Notes: a model not told the origin generated them from the sequence alone. A stretch of 59,127 nucleotides of DNA from Pseudomonas botevensis (GCF_019145475.1 NZ_JAHTKI010000028.1:1-59127); one strand, 5' to 3'; numbered from the stretch's first letter, positions 48,577-58,640 are shown. A program made the numbers and translations.

Positions 48577-49326
48577 TCAGATCTGCGCCGCCCCGCCGTC
48601 AACGAACAGCTCGATCCCGTTCACAAAACTGCTGTCATCCGAGGCCAGGAACAACGCAGCCTTGGCGATTTCGCTCGGCTCGCCCAGGCGACCCATCGGC
48701 ACCACCGACGCCAGATGATCGAACAAGCCCTGGGTGTGTTCGGCCGGCACCAGATCCGCCAGACCCGGCGTGCGCACCGGGCCAGGGCTGATGGCGTTGA
48801 CGCGGATACGACGTGGCTTGAGATCGAGCAACCACGAGCGAGCGAAGTTGCGCACCGCCGCTTTGCTGGCGCTGTAGACGCTGAAGCTCTCGGTGCCCTG
48901 CACGGAGGTGGTCGAGGACGTCAGCAGAATCGAGCTGCCGTCACGCAGCAGCGGCAACGCCTTCTGCACGGTGAACAGCATGCCCTTCACGTTGACGCCG
49001 AAGATGCGGTCGAAATGCTCTTCGGTGATCGCCCCCAGCGGCAGCATGTCACCGCCCCCCGCGTTGGCGAACAGGATGTCCAGATGCCCGGCCTTGGCGG
49101 CGATCTCGGCGTAGATGCGATCCAGATCTTCAAGGCTGGCGACATCACCGCGAATGCCGATGGCTCGTGGGCCGATGGCGGCCACTGCTTTGTCCAGTTC
49201 CGCCTGGCGCCGGCCGGTGATGAACACCGTGGCGCCCTGGGCCACGAATTCCTGGGCCGAGGCCAGGCCAATCCCGGTGGTGCCGCCAGTGATCAGTGCG
49301 ATTTTGCCTTCGAGTCGGTTGCTCAT
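48577..49326 (-). CDS. Short-chain dehydrogenase/reductase
   Basis: The 249-residue protein is a classical SDR with the NAD(P) motif TGGTTGIG (13-20), NAG (88-90), Ser138, Tyr151 and Lys155 (YSASK) as catalytic residues, and SPGPVRTPG after the active site. GRR at 38-40 suggests NADPH. The longer frame upstream to 49506 crosses the divergent LysR start, so 49326 is preferred. It is divergent from a LysR gene that probably regulates it. Confidence 0.92.
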   Translation of the reverse strand: MSNRLEGKIALITGGTTGIGLASAQEFVAQGATVFITGRRQAELDKAVAAIGPRAIGIRGDVASLEDLDRIYAEIAAKAGHLDILFANAGGGDMLPLGAITEEHFDRIFGVNVKGMLFTVQKALPLLRDGSSILLTSSTTSVQGTESFSVYSASKAAVRNFARSWLLDLKPRRIRVNAISPGPVRTPGLADLVPAEHTQGLFDHLASVVPMGRLGEPSEIAKAALFLASDDSSFVNGIELFVDGGAAQI

Positions 49327-49487
49327 GATGAATCTCCAGTTGCCGTTGAGTGAGGTGACGGCTGGGTTGTGTGCCGTTGGATGCCACTTTAGGGCTGAAG
49401 ATTGATTGGAAAAATCCATCAAATCGGTTTTGTTTGTACACAGATATGCACAATACTCACCTCCGAACTCTTGCCGAGAAACACCTG

Positions 49488-50384
49488 ATGGATCAGTTAC
49501 TGGCAATCCGCGTCTTCGCCCGCGTCGTTGAAAGCGGCTCGTTCACCAAAGCCGCCGACTCGCTGAACATGCCGAAAACCACGGTCAGCAAACTGATCGG
49601 GCAACTGGAAAGCCACCTCGGCGTGCGCCTGTTGCAACGCACCACTCGCCGCCTGACGGTGACCGCCGATGGCACCTCCTACTATCAATTGACCCATCCG
49701 TTGATGAACCAACTGGAGGACATCGATCAGGGGTTCAGTCAGGCGCAGGGCTTGCCACGGGGCAAGATTCGCGTGGATATCGGCGGCTCCACCGCGACGA
49801 TGCTGGTGATTCCGCAACTGCCGAAGTTCTTCGCCCGTTACCCGGACATCAAACTCGACCTGGGCGTCAGCGACCGCCCGGTGGACTTGATCAGTGAGCG
49901 AGTCGATTGCGTGATTCGCGGTGGTCCGTTGACCGAGCAGACCCTGGCCGTGCGCCGCCTCGGCGAAGTGTCATGGACAACCTGCGCCACCCCGCAATAC
50001 CTGGCGCGGCACGGTACGCCGACGCATCCGGACGAATTGGCCGATCATCAAGTCATCACCTATCACTCGGCCTCCACCGGGCGCATCCTGCCGGCGCATT
50101 TCCAGCGCGGCAGCGAACGCCATCAGATCGAAGGCAAAGGCCCGGTCAGCGTCAACGAAAGCAACGCCCATCTCGCTGCCGGCCTCGCGGGGTTGGGGAT
50201 CATCCACACCTTCAGCTACACGGTCAGGCCTTACGTCGAACGCGGCGAACTGGTGCCGATCCTCACCGACTGGCGCCCGGCCGCGTACCCGTTCCATGTG
50301 CTCTACCCGCCCAACCGCCATTTGAGCAACCGGGTGCGGGTGTTCATTGACTGGCTGGTGGAGCGCTTTGCGCAGGTCGACTGA
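49488..50384 (+). CDS. LysR-type regulator divergent from the SDR gene
   Basis: The 298-residue protein has the LysR helix-turn-helix (about 3-60; GSFTKAADSLNMPKTTVSKLI) and an effector domain (about 90-290; GKIRVDIGGSTATMLVIPQL, VDCVIRGGPL), as in the CrgA/DmlR branch. ATG 49488 (MDQLLAIRVFARVVES) is the family-typical start; 49446 is an in-frame alternative. The regulator is about 160 bases from the SDR start. Confidence 0.9.
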   Translation: MDQLLAIRVFARVVESGSFTKAADSLNMPKTTVSKLIGQLESHLGVRLLQRTTRRLTVTADGTSYYQLTHPLMNQLEDIDQGFSQAQGLPRGKIRVDIGGSTATMLVIPQLPKFFARYPDIKLDLGVSDRPVDLISERVDCVIRGGPLTEQTLAVRRLGEVSWTTCATPQYLARHGTPTHPDELADHQVITYHSASTGRILPAHFQRGSERHQIEGKGPVSVNESNAHLAAGLAGLGIIHTFSYTVRPYVERGELVPILTDWRPAAYPFHVLYPPNRHLSNRVRVFIDWLVERFAQVD

Positions 50385-50516
50385 GGTTACATCCGCGCGC
50401 TGGCCTTTCCCGCCGCGAGTACGTATAACCCCAGCGTTTCGTCTAACCTGACTCTGCGCCCCACTTCATTAAGAAGCTGGCGCATCGATCCTGACGCTCA
50501 TGAAACGGAGAATTCT

Positions 50517-51380
50517 ATGCTCAAGCGTACCCTGGCACTCACCGCTGGCCTGGCCCTGTCCTTTTCCGCCCTGCTGGCGCACGCCCAGGACGTGCTGAAG
50601 GTCAGCGCGATTCCCGACGAAGCCCCGACCGAGCTGCTGCGCAAGTTCGAACCACTGGGTGCCTACCTTGAGAAGCAGTTGGGCATGAAGGTGCAATTCG
50701 TGCCGGTGGCCGACTACCCGGCGGTGGTTGAAGCCCTGGCGACCGATCGCCTCGACATGGCCTGGCTCGGCGGTTTCACCTTCGTTCAGGCACGCTTGAA
50801 AACCGACAGCACCACCCCGGTGATTCCTTTGGTGCAGCGTGAGCAGGATGCGCAGTTCACCAGCAAATTCATCACCGCCGACCCGAACGTCAAAAGCCTC
50901 GCCGACCTCAAGGGCAAGACCTTCGCCTTCGGCTCGGTGTCGTCCACTTCCGGCAGCCTGATGCCGCGTTACTTCATGCTGAAGAACGACAACATCAAAC
51001 CGGAAGACTATTTCAGCCGCGTCGGCTACTCCGGCGCCCACGACGCCACCGTCGCCTGGGTGCAGGCCGGCAAGGTCGATGCCGGTGTGCTCAACGCCAG
51101 CGTCTGGCAGAAACTGGTGGATGCCGGCAAGGTCGACACCAACAAGGTCAAGGTCTTCGCCACCACCCCGGCCTACTTCGATTACAACTGGACCGTGCGC
51201 GGCACCCTCGACCCGGCGCTGGCGGCGAAGATCAAAAAAGCCTTCCTCGACCTCGACCCGGCCAACCCTGAGCAGAAGAAGATCCTCGACCTGCAGGCCG
51301 CCAGCCGCTTCATCGACACCAAACCTGAAAACTACAAGGGCATCGAGGAAGCCGCCCGTGCCGCCGACCTGCTGAAATGA
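50517..51380 (+). CDS. Periplasmic binding protein of a PhnD-like (phosphonate/selenate-type) ABC transporter
   Basis: The 287-residue protein has a signal peptide (cut after AHA near 23) and a PhnD-like fold with KVSAIPDEAPTELLRKFEP, DMAWLGGFTFVQAR and FAFGSVSSTSGSLMPRYFM. Proteins of this exact type in Pseudomonas are often annotated as putative selenate-binding, others as phosphonate- or phosphite-binding; the sequence alone does not decide. ACGGAG lies before the ATG. It overlaps the ATPase gene by 4 bases and starts a four-gene operon. Confidence 0.85.
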   Translation: MLKRTLALTAGLALSFSALLAHAQDVLKVSAIPDEAPTELLRKFEPLGAYLEKQLGMKVQFVPVADYPAVVEALATDRLDMAWLGGFTFVQARLKTDSTTPVIPLVQREQDAQFTSKFITADPNVKSLADLKGKTFAFGSVSSTSGSLMPRYFMLKNDNIKPEDYFSRVGYSGAHDATVAWVQAGKVDAGVLNASVWQKLVDAGKVDTNKVKVFATTPAYFDYNWTVRGTLDPALAAKIKKAFLDLDPANPEQKKILDLQAASRFIDTKPENYKGIEEAARAADLLK

Positions 51381-52174
51381 CCCTGCGCCTGAACCACGCC
51401 AGCCTGCACCACGCCAACGGCGTTCACGCCTTGCGCGGGGTGGACTTGCAGATTGGCGGCGGCGAACAGGTAGCGATCATCGGCCCGTCGGGCGCCGGCA
51501 AGTCGAGCCTGCTCAACCTACTCGCCACCGCCGTGCGCCCGAGCAACGGTGACATCGAAGTGCTGGGCGAACGCGCCTGGCACCTGTCCGCCCGCCAACG
51601 GCAGCGCCTGCGCGCGCGCATCGGCCTGGTGCATCAGGCGCCGCCGCTGCCGCCCCGGCAACGGGTGGTGACGGCGGTGCTGGCCGGCAAACTTGGCCAA
51701 TGGAACCTCGGCAAAAGCCTGCTCAATCTGTTGCATCCGCTGGACGTGCCCGGTGCCCGCGCGGCACTGGCGCGGCTGGATCTGGGCGACAAACTGTTCA
51801 GCCAGTGCCAGCAACTGTCCGGCGGCCAATTGCAGCGCGTCGGCATCGCCCGCGTGCTGTATCAGGCGCCCGAGGTGCTGCTGGCGGACGAACCGGTGTC
51901 GGCGATGGACCCGGTGCTGGCCGGGCACACCCTGTCGATCCTCTCTCGGCATGCCCGCGAACATAACGTCACCCTGGTCGCCAGCCTGCATGCGGTGGAC
52001 CTGGCGCTGTCGCACTTCCCGCGCATCATCGGCCTGCGCGACGGCCAGATCCTCTTCGACTGCCCGTCCGCCGAAGTCAGCCATGACATGCTCGACGCGC
52101 TCTACGCCAACGAACAACTGCAATCCCCGGTGCCGGTGGTTGCGCCTCTGACCGTGCAGATTCCTCGATGCTGA
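51377..52174 (+). CDS. ABC transporter ATPase (PhnC-like)
   Basis: The 265-residue protein has Walker A GPSGAGKSS (36-44), the signature LSGGQLQR, Walker B VLLADEPV and the H-loop LHAVD. It powers the uptake of the solute bound by the upstream protein. It overlaps the binding protein gene and the first permease gene (by 7 bases), so the operon is tightly coupled. Confidence 0.9.
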   Translation: MTLRLNHASLHHANGVHALRGVDLQIGGGEQVAIIGPSGAGKSSLLNLLATAVRPSNGDIEVLGERAWHLSARQRQRLRARIGLVHQAPPLPPRQRVVTAVLAGKLGQWNLGKSLLNLLHPLDVPGARAALARLDLGDKLFSQCQQLSGGQLQRVGIARVLYQAPEVLLADEPVSAMDPVLAGHTLSILSRHAREHNVTLVASLHAVDLALSHFPRIIGLRDGQILFDCPSAEVSHDMLDALYANEQLQSPVPVVAPLTVQIPRC

Positions 52175-52995
52175 ACGCCGCTTCACGCGACCCCGCCGCC
52201 CTGCCGCGCCTGCTGCTGACCCTGTTGGCGATTGCCCTGCTGTGGCCGGGCATCCAGCTCAGCGAACTCGACCTCGGCGTGCTGCTGCGCGCCGACAGCC
52301 AGAGCGAAATGGGCCGCTTCGTCGCACAGTTCTGGCCGCCAGCCCACGATGAAGCCTTTATTGAGTTGCTGGTCAAAGCCACCCTGCAAACCCTGGCCAT
52401 CGCTACCGCTGGCATGGCTTTGGCGCTGCTCCTCGCCATCCCCGCCGGCCTGCTCGCCAGCCGCGCCCTGTCGTTATCCGCCGCCGCCCGCAGCGGCCGA
52501 CCCAGTCGCCTCGGCAGCCTGCTGCGCTGGCCGGTGCGCGGCTTGCTGATCTTTTTGCGCAGCGTCCCGGAAATCGTCTGGGCGCTGCTGTTCGTCCGAG
52601 CCGTCGGCCTCGGCCCGGCGGCGGGCGTGCTGGCCATCGCCATCACCTACAGCGGCATGCTCGGCAAGGTCTATGCGGAAATCTTCGAGTCCACCGACCA
52701 ACGCCCGGCCCACGCCCTGATGCAGGCCGGCGGCGGACGCCTGGCGAGCTTCGCCTACGGCATCCTGCCCAACGTCTCGGCGGAACTGCTCTCCTACACC
52801 GTCTACCGCTGGGAATGCGCGATCCGCGCCTCGGTGGTCATGGGCTTCGTCGGCGCCGGCGGCCTCGGCCAACAGATCGACCTGTCGATCCGCATGTTCG
52901 CCGGCGGCGAAGTCGCCAGCATGCTCCTGACCTTCCTGCTGCTGGTCCTCGCCGCCGACCAACTCAGCCGCCTGCTGCGCTGGAGGCTGACATGA
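52168..52995 (+). CDS. ABC transporter permease 1 (PhnE-like)
   Basis: The 275-residue protein has about six transmembrane segments and the EAA-loop region IFESTDQRPAHALMQAGGGR typical of binding-protein-dependent permeases. A second EAA-like permease follows, so the channel is a heterodimer. It overlaps the next gene by 4 bases. Confidence 0.88.
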   Translation: MLNAASRDPAALPRLLLTLLAIALLWPGIQLSELDLGVLLRADSQSEMGRFVAQFWPPAHDEAFIELLVKATLQTLAIATAGMALALLLAIPAGLLASRALSLSAAARSGRPSRLGSLLRWPVRGLLIFLRSVPEIVWALLFVRAVGLGPAAGVLAIAITYSGMLGKVYAEIFESTDQRPAHALMQAGGGRLASFAYGILPNVSAELLSYTVYRWECAIRASVVMGFVGAGGLGQQIDLSIRMFAGGEVASMLLTFLLLVLAADQLSRLLRWRLT

Positions 52996-53759
52996 ACCGC
53001 CTGATCAACCTGCTGCTGATCATCGGCATCGCCCTGGCCGTCATCGCGTCATTCGGCTACCTGAGCCTCAACCTCGAAGAACTCGCCAGCGCCAACAGTC
53101 TGAAACAAATGGGCGCCTACGTGCAGCGTTTCCTCAGCCCGGACCTGAGCGCCGGCTACCTGCGCGCGGTGTTCCACGGCGCCCTCGAAACCCTCGCCAT
53201 GTCTGCCCTCGGCACCCTGCTCGCCGCGATCCTCGGCATCGCCTTGGCCCTGCCCGCCGCCGGACGCTTCGGCTGGCCAATGCAAAGCGCCGCCCGCCTG
53301 CTGCTGAATGCCCTGCGCGCCATCCCGGAACTGGTCTGGGCCGCCCTCATGGTCCTCGCCGCCGGCCTCGGCCCCAACGCCGGCACCCTCGCCCTCGCCC
53401 TGCACACCACCGGCGTACTCGGCCGCCTCTTCGCCGAAGCCCTGGAAAACACACCACCGGAACCGGCCGAGGCGATCCGGTTGCAAGGGGGGAATCCAGT
53501 TGCTGCGTTCTGCTACGGCACCCTGCCGAACCTGGCACCGCAGTTGCTCGCCTACTGCCTGTACCGGTGGGAAAACAATATTCGGATGGCCAGCGTGCTC
53601 GGGTTTGTCGGGGCTGGGGGGTTGGGACAGATGTTGTATGTGAGTCTGAGTCTGTTTCAGGAGGCTCAGGCGGGGACGGTGATATTGGCGATGTTGGTGT
53701 TGGTGTTTGGGGTGGATTGGTTGAGTGGGTGGGGGCGGCAGAGGTGGGTTAAGGCTTGA
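52992..53759 (+). CDS. ABC transporter permease 2 (PhnE-like)
   Basis: The 255-residue protein has about six transmembrane segments and the loop ALENTPPEPAEAIRLQGGNP. The start at 52992 overlaps the previous stop (ATGA); a longer frame is not protein-like. The 3' end uses G/T-rich codons, unlike the rest of the operon. It is the last transporter gene before the Gabija-like island. Confidence 0.87.
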   Translation: MNRLINLLLIIGIALAVIASFGYLSLNLEELASANSLKQMGAYVQRFLSPDLSAGYLRAVFHGALETLAMSALGTLLAAILGIALALPAAGRFGWPMQSAARLLLNALRAIPELVWAALMVLAAGLGPNAGTLALALHTTGVLGRLFAEALENTPPEPAEAIRLQGGNPVAAFCYGTLPNLAPQLLAYCLYRWENNIRMASVLGFVGAGGLGQMLYVSLSLFQEAQAGTVILAMLVLVFGVDWLSGWGRQRWVKA

Positions 53760-54057
53760 GGTGTGAGGCAGTCGTTTCCTTCTCCGATTGGGCCGACGTA
53801 GTAGTTGCTGAGGTTGTTCTCATTTCCCAAGTTCAACCAAGGCAGTAGTGGTAGCTACCCTTCGCTATGCGAAAAGAATGGCCATCGAACGACAGGTCTG
53901 AGACATGTAGAAAAAGACGGAGAGCCCTCCCCGAAACTTTGATCAATATGAAAGGCTAAAAAGGATCCAAGGCGTCAGCAGATGCGCTAGGATTTCAAAC
54001 GGGCCGAGCAGCATCAGTTTCTGATTGCTCTCTCAATGCGTCAGGGAGGAGGATCTT
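53760..54057. other. Left border region of the defence island
   Basis: These 298 bases have no gene on either strand. The AT content is higher than in the transporter operon and no terminator is obvious. They should contain the promoter of the nuclease/helicase pair and the left junction of its insertion. I see no direct repeats. Confidence 0.4.
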
Positions 54058-56163
54058 ATGAGGGTCAGCGGTGTTGCAATCCGGAATTTCCGGCGACTTG
54101 AGAATGTGCAGATTGACATTGAGGAGCGGGAGTCCATTTTTGTTGGTCCCAACAACAGTGGCAAAACATCAGCTACCGCAGTCTTTCGTTGTTTTCTTGG
54201 CGGTCGCGACTTCAAGATTCACGACTTCTCAGTCGCGCGAATGGCAGATTTCGATACCTTTGCTACAACCGGAGATGCCGGGCTGCTCCCCAAAATTAGC
54301 CTTGACCTCTGGTTCACCATCGACCCTAAAAGCATCGCATTCGGCAGGGTGTTCACACTGTTGCCAAAACTCTCGGATTTCACGCGTGTAGGAATACGGC
54401 TGTCGTATGAGGTCGCAGAAGCAAAGAAACTACGCGAGCATTACGACGCCGCGTATCCGATTATGGAGGATGGAACGCGCGCCAAGACTCTGCCGCAATA
54501 CCTCGCGCTCGACGGAAATATTGGTCGATACTTTACGGTTTGCTACTCCTCACTCGACGAAAAACCTCAGGATGGAATACCTCCTGAAATCCTGACGAGC
54601 CAACTCGATCCTCACGAAGGTAAACGTCTTCTGAAACATCTTATACGGGTAGAGTTCGTCGACGCACAGCGAAACATTAACGACGACGACAGCAGCCGGA
54701 GTAATCGGCTTTCGGCAGCCTTCGCCACCTTCTACCAAAAGAATCTTGAGCAGGCTGGCCATGCCGCCGATGCCCACAGAGTGATCGATGCGAACAATAA
54801 ACAGCTGACCGAGCACTACGCCAAGCAGTTTGACCCGCTGTTCAAACTCATCAAGCATCTTGGAGTGCCATCAATTAATGATCGAGAATTACAGATCATT
54901 TCCTCACTTAGTCCTGAAACTGCGCTGCGCGGCAACACCGAGTTGCTCTACATTGACCCCAACCGGCAGCACGAACTGCCTGAGCTTTATAACGGCCTTG
55001 GCTTCAAAAACCTCATCTACATGGCTATTCAAGCGCGACACTTCCATTCTCAATGGTTGATGACCGCCGAGAACAGGCCCCTGTGCCTGATGATCTTTAT
55101 AGAGGAGCCCGAGGTTCACCTTCACGCACAAGTACAACAGACCTTCATCTCCAACATCTGGCAAGTAATCAACCAATCTGCCGAGGCTGCTGGTGAGCCT
55201 AGTCTCGTGCCGCAACTTGTTGTCACTACCCACTCCTCCCATATTATGGAAGCCGTGGATTTCGAGAAAGTCCGCTATTTCCAACGCTGCCATATCGAAG
55301 GCGAAACGGTAGCGACCGGGATTCGCAATGCATCAGCAGTCCGCAGCCTTCGGGCATTTCAGCCGGAAGCGGAAACGATTAATGGCAGAATCGTCCCGCC
55401 GTCAGAATCACTGGCCTTCCTCAAACGCTACTTACGCCTGACACACTGCGACCTGTTCTTCGCTGATGCTGCAATCCTCGTCGAAGGAGCCGTTGAGAAG
55501 CTTCTTATGCCATCTATGATCGAGCGTGCCGCTGAACGGTTGCGGACCGTGTACCTTACAATCCTAGAGGTGGGGGGCGCCTATGCCCATCGTTTTGAGG
55601 GTCTGCTCAGCTTCCTCCACATCCCCTATCTTGTCATCACTGATCTCGACTCTGTGGCCCCCACCGGCTATCCCAGTGCCTGTCGGGCGGATGTCGCCGG
55701 AGCAAGAACCTCCAATGCATCCCTCAAGAAACTGTGCGGACAGACCACCGTCGCAGATCTGATCGCGTTGACCTCTGCGGAAAAACAACACGTCGCAAAG
55801 GATCGTTGCATAGCTTTCCAGACAGATATTTTGGTGTCGGATGGGGGAGTCAATGAAACACTACGCCCGCGAACTTTAGAGGAGGCAATAGTCTACGAGA
55901 ATTTCGGACTGCTCCGGTCCGGCGCGTTATCCATCGGTGCCACCCTCCCAGCACATCTCAATGAGGTTTATCAGGTCGTCTACGACCAAATTCGGTCGGA
56001 CAGTTTCAAGAAGACTGACTTTGCAATGGACATTTTGGCTTGCACCGAGGCATGGATCGTCCCTGGCTACATCGCCGAGGGATTGAGCTGGCTTGAGTCG
56101 CGCCTGTCGCCACCACTCGCCGCCGTAACGGAGACAGAAGTCTCTGCACTGAAGGAGGCCTAG
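54058..56163 (+). CDS. gajA: OLD-family ATPase/TOPRIM nuclease, GajA-like
   Basis: The 701-residue protein has an N-terminal ABC-type ATPase with Walker A (GPNNSGKT, 30-37) and Walker B IFIEEPEVHLHAQ (Glu349-Glu350), an insertion between them, and a C-terminal TOPRIM domain with Glu476 (ILVEGAVEK) and Asp529/Asp531 (VITDLDS). This is the class 2 OLD layout, encoded next to a UvrD-like helicase. In Gabija, GajA is a nicking nuclease regulated by nucleotides. It is longer than typical GajA (near 580 residues). The start has GGAGGAGG upstream. There is 1 base between it and the helicase gene. Confidence 0.85.
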   Translation: MRVSGVAIRNFRRLENVQIDIEERESIFVGPNNSGKTSATAVFRCFLGGRDFKIHDFSVARMADFDTFATTGDAGLLPKISLDLWFTIDPKSIAFGRVFTLLPKLSDFTRVGIRLSYEVAEAKKLREHYDAAYPIMEDGTRAKTLPQYLALDGNIGRYFTVCYSSLDEKPQDGIPPEILTSQLDPHEGKRLLKHLIRVEFVDAQRNINDDDSSRSNRLSAAFATFYQKNLEQAGHAADAHRVIDANNKQLTEHYAKQFDPLFKLIKHLGVPSINDRELQIISSLSPETALRGNTELLYIDPNRQHELPELYNGLGFKNLIYMAIQARHFHSQWLMTAENRPLCLMIFIEEPEVHLHAQVQQTFISNIWQVINQSAEAAGEPSLVPQLVVTTHSSHIMEAVDFEKVRYFQRCHIEGETVATGIRNASAVRSLRAFQPEAETINGRIVPPSESLAFLKRYLRLTHCDLFFADAAILVEGAVEKLLMPSMIERAAERLRTVYLTILEVGGAYAHRFEGLLSFLHIPYLVITDLDSVAPTGYPSACRADVAGARTSNASLKKLCGQTTVADLIALTSAEKQHVAKDRCIAFQTDILVSDGGVNETLRPRTLEEAIVYENFGLLRSGALSIGATLPAHLNEVYQVVYDQIRSDSFKKTDFAMDILACTEAWIVPGYIAEGLSWLESRLSPPLAAVTETEVSALKEA

Positions 56164-56164
56164 T

Positions 56165-58003
56165 ATGGATACATGGGTGGAAAGTGAAGCGGATGCCATA
56201 GTCCGCAAATGCCTAGATGACCGTCGCAGCTTCGCGATGATCGCTGGCGCGGGGGCGGGTAAAACGAGTTCGCTGGTCGACGCTCTTAGTCGGGTTCGCG
56301 ACCTTGAGGGAAGCGCCCTTAGAAAACATGGTCAGCGCGTAGCTTGTATTACCTTCACCAAACGCGCTGTTGAGGTCATCAAGGCACGACTAGGGTTCGA
56401 CGAGCTATACCTAGTTTCAACTCTTCACGGATTTCTGTGGGGACAGATCAGCCACTTCCACGAAAACATCCGTCAAGCGCTGCGCGAAAGTCGTATCCCC
56501 ACTCTTATAGAAAAGGCCAAGCGAGACGATAACGGGGGCAAGAGTAAAAAGGCACAGAATGCCCGTGCAAAAATCGAACGACTCACAGAACAGCTAACCC
56601 TGCTTGAATCAGTCGAGCATTTTGATTATGCAGACACAAGCTTCAGTGATTATGGCAACGGACAAATCGGCCACGATGACGTCATAGAGATTGCAACCTA
56701 CCTGCTGGCAAAAAATGACACTTTCAGACGGATCATCGGCCTACGGTTCCCTTATATTTTCGTCGACGAAGCACAGGACACATTTGAGGGAATCGTCGCC
56801 GGACTCAATCTCGTCTGCGCTGGAATAGGACTTCCAGTGATTGGCTATTTCGGTGACCCCTGGCAGCAAATTTATGATCGGAGTGCCGGGAACTTTGCGC
56901 CACCTGACGGAGGTGAGGTCATCAAAAAAACTGAGAACTTCCGCTGTTCAAAAAGTGTTGTCCGGCTTCTCAATGCCTATCGTGGGGATGTTGAGCAATA
57001 TACCGCTGGCGAAAATGCAAAATGTGAAGGTAGTGTCGAATTTCTGCTCATCAAAGCAGAAGATCCCACGGAGCCACGCAACCGCTATTCAGAAGAGCAG
57101 ATTGAGCGCGCGCTGGCACATATGGATACTGCAGTTGAGAACTGGGGCTGGACTGGGCGCAATGATGTCATGAGGCTCTTCCTCGCACGTCAAATGATTG
57201 CGCGGCGACTTGGCTTCGCTGATCTCAACCGTCTTTTCACAGGCGACTACGCGTCGTCTCGCGCGCAAGATGCCTTTGAGGAAGGTGTGCATTTCCTTCT
57301 CAAACCATTTCTTTCGACGATTTACCCTCTTATCGTTGCTCAAAGCCAAGGTGACGATCGAAAGATTATCAATTTGCTTCGCCGCGATAGTCCGGCTTTC
57401 GCGATCGATGGGTTAAACGCGGAAAAGTCACTGAAGTCGATGGTTGAGACTTCGAAGGCTTTGATTGGCCAATTGCAGACTTTGTGGAATACCGAGAAGA
57501 CTGGCGCGATCCTTCGTTTTTGTATCGACAAGCAGATCATTCAGCCTTCCGAAAGGCTGCGCGAGCATCTTGATCGCCCCCCTCGGGATGAACTGTTCGA
57601 AGAGGATCGTCACAGCCTCGATAAAGGAGATTGGCTGGCAGACTCATTCTTCAAAATGACGCCTAAGACAGTCTCCTGCTATGCCGACTACCTTGATAAC
57701 AATACTGCCTATAGTACCCAGCACGGGGTCAAGGGCGAAGAGTATGCGAAAGTCTTGGTCGTTTATGACGATGTCGAAGCCGCATGGAACCAGTACAGTT
57801 TTAGTAAGACACTAACGCCGCTTACTGCCGGCGAGCCTTCTGACAGGCAACGCTCCCTGACTCAGAAGCTCGCGTATGTCTCGTTCTCCCGTGCTGAGGA
57901 GGATCTGCGTGTACTGCTGTTCACCGCCAACCCGGAAGGGTCGCGAGCCGAGCTTATTGAAAGCAAGCTGTTAAAGCCTGATCAGATTCGTATCGTGAAC
58001 TGA
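56165..58003 (+). CDS. gajB: UvrD-like helicase, GajB-like
   Basis: The 612-residue SF1A helicase has Walker A AGAGAGKT (27-34), motif Ia (ACITFTKRAVEVI), motif II FVDEAQD (Asp201-Glu202), motif III GYFGDPWQQIY and a C-terminal motif around HGVKGEEYAKVLVVYDD and LAYVSFSRAEEDL (V/VI). Start has AAGGAGG, within the end of gajA. GajB binds GajA in the Gabija complex. This protein is larger than typical GajB (near 500 residues). Both genes have codon use different from the transporter operon, which suggests horizontal transfer. Confidence 0.85.
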   Translation: MDTWVESEADAIVRKCLDDRRSFAMIAGAGAGKTSSLVDALSRVRDLEGSALRKHGQRVACITFTKRAVEVIKARLGFDELYLVSTLHGFLWGQISHFHENIRQALRESRIPTLIEKAKRDDNGGKSKKAQNARAKIERLTEQLTLLESVEHFDYADTSFSDYGNGQIGHDDVIEIATYLLAKNDTFRRIIGLRFPYIFVDEAQDTFEGIVAGLNLVCAGIGLPVIGYFGDPWQQIYDRSAGNFAPPDGGEVIKKTENFRCSKSVVRLLNAYRGDVEQYTAGENAKCEGSVEFLLIKAEDPTEPRNRYSEEQIERALAHMDTAVENWGWTGRNDVMRLFLARQMIARRLGFADLNRLFTGDYASSRAQDAFEEGVHFLLKPFLSTIYPLIVAQSQGDDRKIINLLRRDSPAFAIDGLNAEKSLKSMVETSKALIGQLQTLWNTEKTGAILRFCIDKQIIQPSERLREHLDRPPRDELFEEDRHSLDKGDWLADSFFKMTPKTVSCYADYLDNNTAYSTQHGVKGEEYAKVLVVYDDVEAAWNQYSFSKTLTPLTAGEPSDRQRSLTQKLAYVSFSRAEEDLRVLLFTANPEGSRAELIESKLLKPDQIRIVN

Positions 58004-58172
58004 ACTGGCTCGTCGATCGGCGCCCATGGGTTTATTGCCGCCTTTTGTCACGACATAGCGAGTTTTCACGGGGCTTTATCTAGCCCGACGGCATAAAAAA
58101 GACAGTCGTAGTTAGTAACCCTGGCCCGTTAGCAAGGCCGTTACTCTCCCAATATATTTATTCTGACGCGAT

Positions 58173-58640
58173 ATGAAAACCGCCATCCTCTCCGACACCC
58201 ACGGCCTCCTCCGCCCCGAAGCCCTCGCTGCATTGCAAGGCTGCGAGCGGATCATCCACGCCGGTGACATCGGCAGCGCGGAGATTCTGGATCAACTCTC
58301 CGCCATCGCTCCCGTCCACGCAGTACGGGGCAACAACGACCTGGATCTTCCGTGGGCCAGCGATCTCCCCGACCTCCTGACCTTCGATCTCAACGGCTGG
58401 CAAACGCTGTTGGTGCATGACATCGCCGACGTCCCTGCCGACCTTGATGCCAGTATCAAACTCATCATCACCGGCCATTCCCATAAACCCTGCATCGAGT
58501 GGCGTGGGGAGCGGCTTTATGTGAATCCGGGCAGTGCCGGGCGGCGGCGGTTCAGGTTGCCGGTGACGTTGGTGTTGATGGAGGTGTCGGGGGATTCGCT
58601 TGAGCCGCGATTGGTGTCGCTGGTGGATTTGCCGGGCTGA
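58173..58640 (+). CDS. YfcE/MJ0936-type metallophosphodiesterase
   Basis: The 155-residue protein has the calcineurin-like phosphoesterase motifs: SDTHG (7-11), HAGDIG, RGNND, LLVHD and TGHSHKP, for two metal ions. Family members hydrolyse phosphodiesters; the natural substrate is not known. It stands alone after the defence island and looks native by composition. The 169 bases before it contain no other gene. Confidence 0.88.
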   Translation: MKTAILSDTHGLLRPEALAALQGCERIIHAGDIGSAEILDQLSAIAPVHAVRGNNDLDLPWASDLPDLLTFDLNGWQTLLVHDIADVPADLDASIKLIITGHSHKPCIEWRGERLYVNPGSAGRRRFRLPVTLVLMEVSGDSLEPRLVSLVDLPG

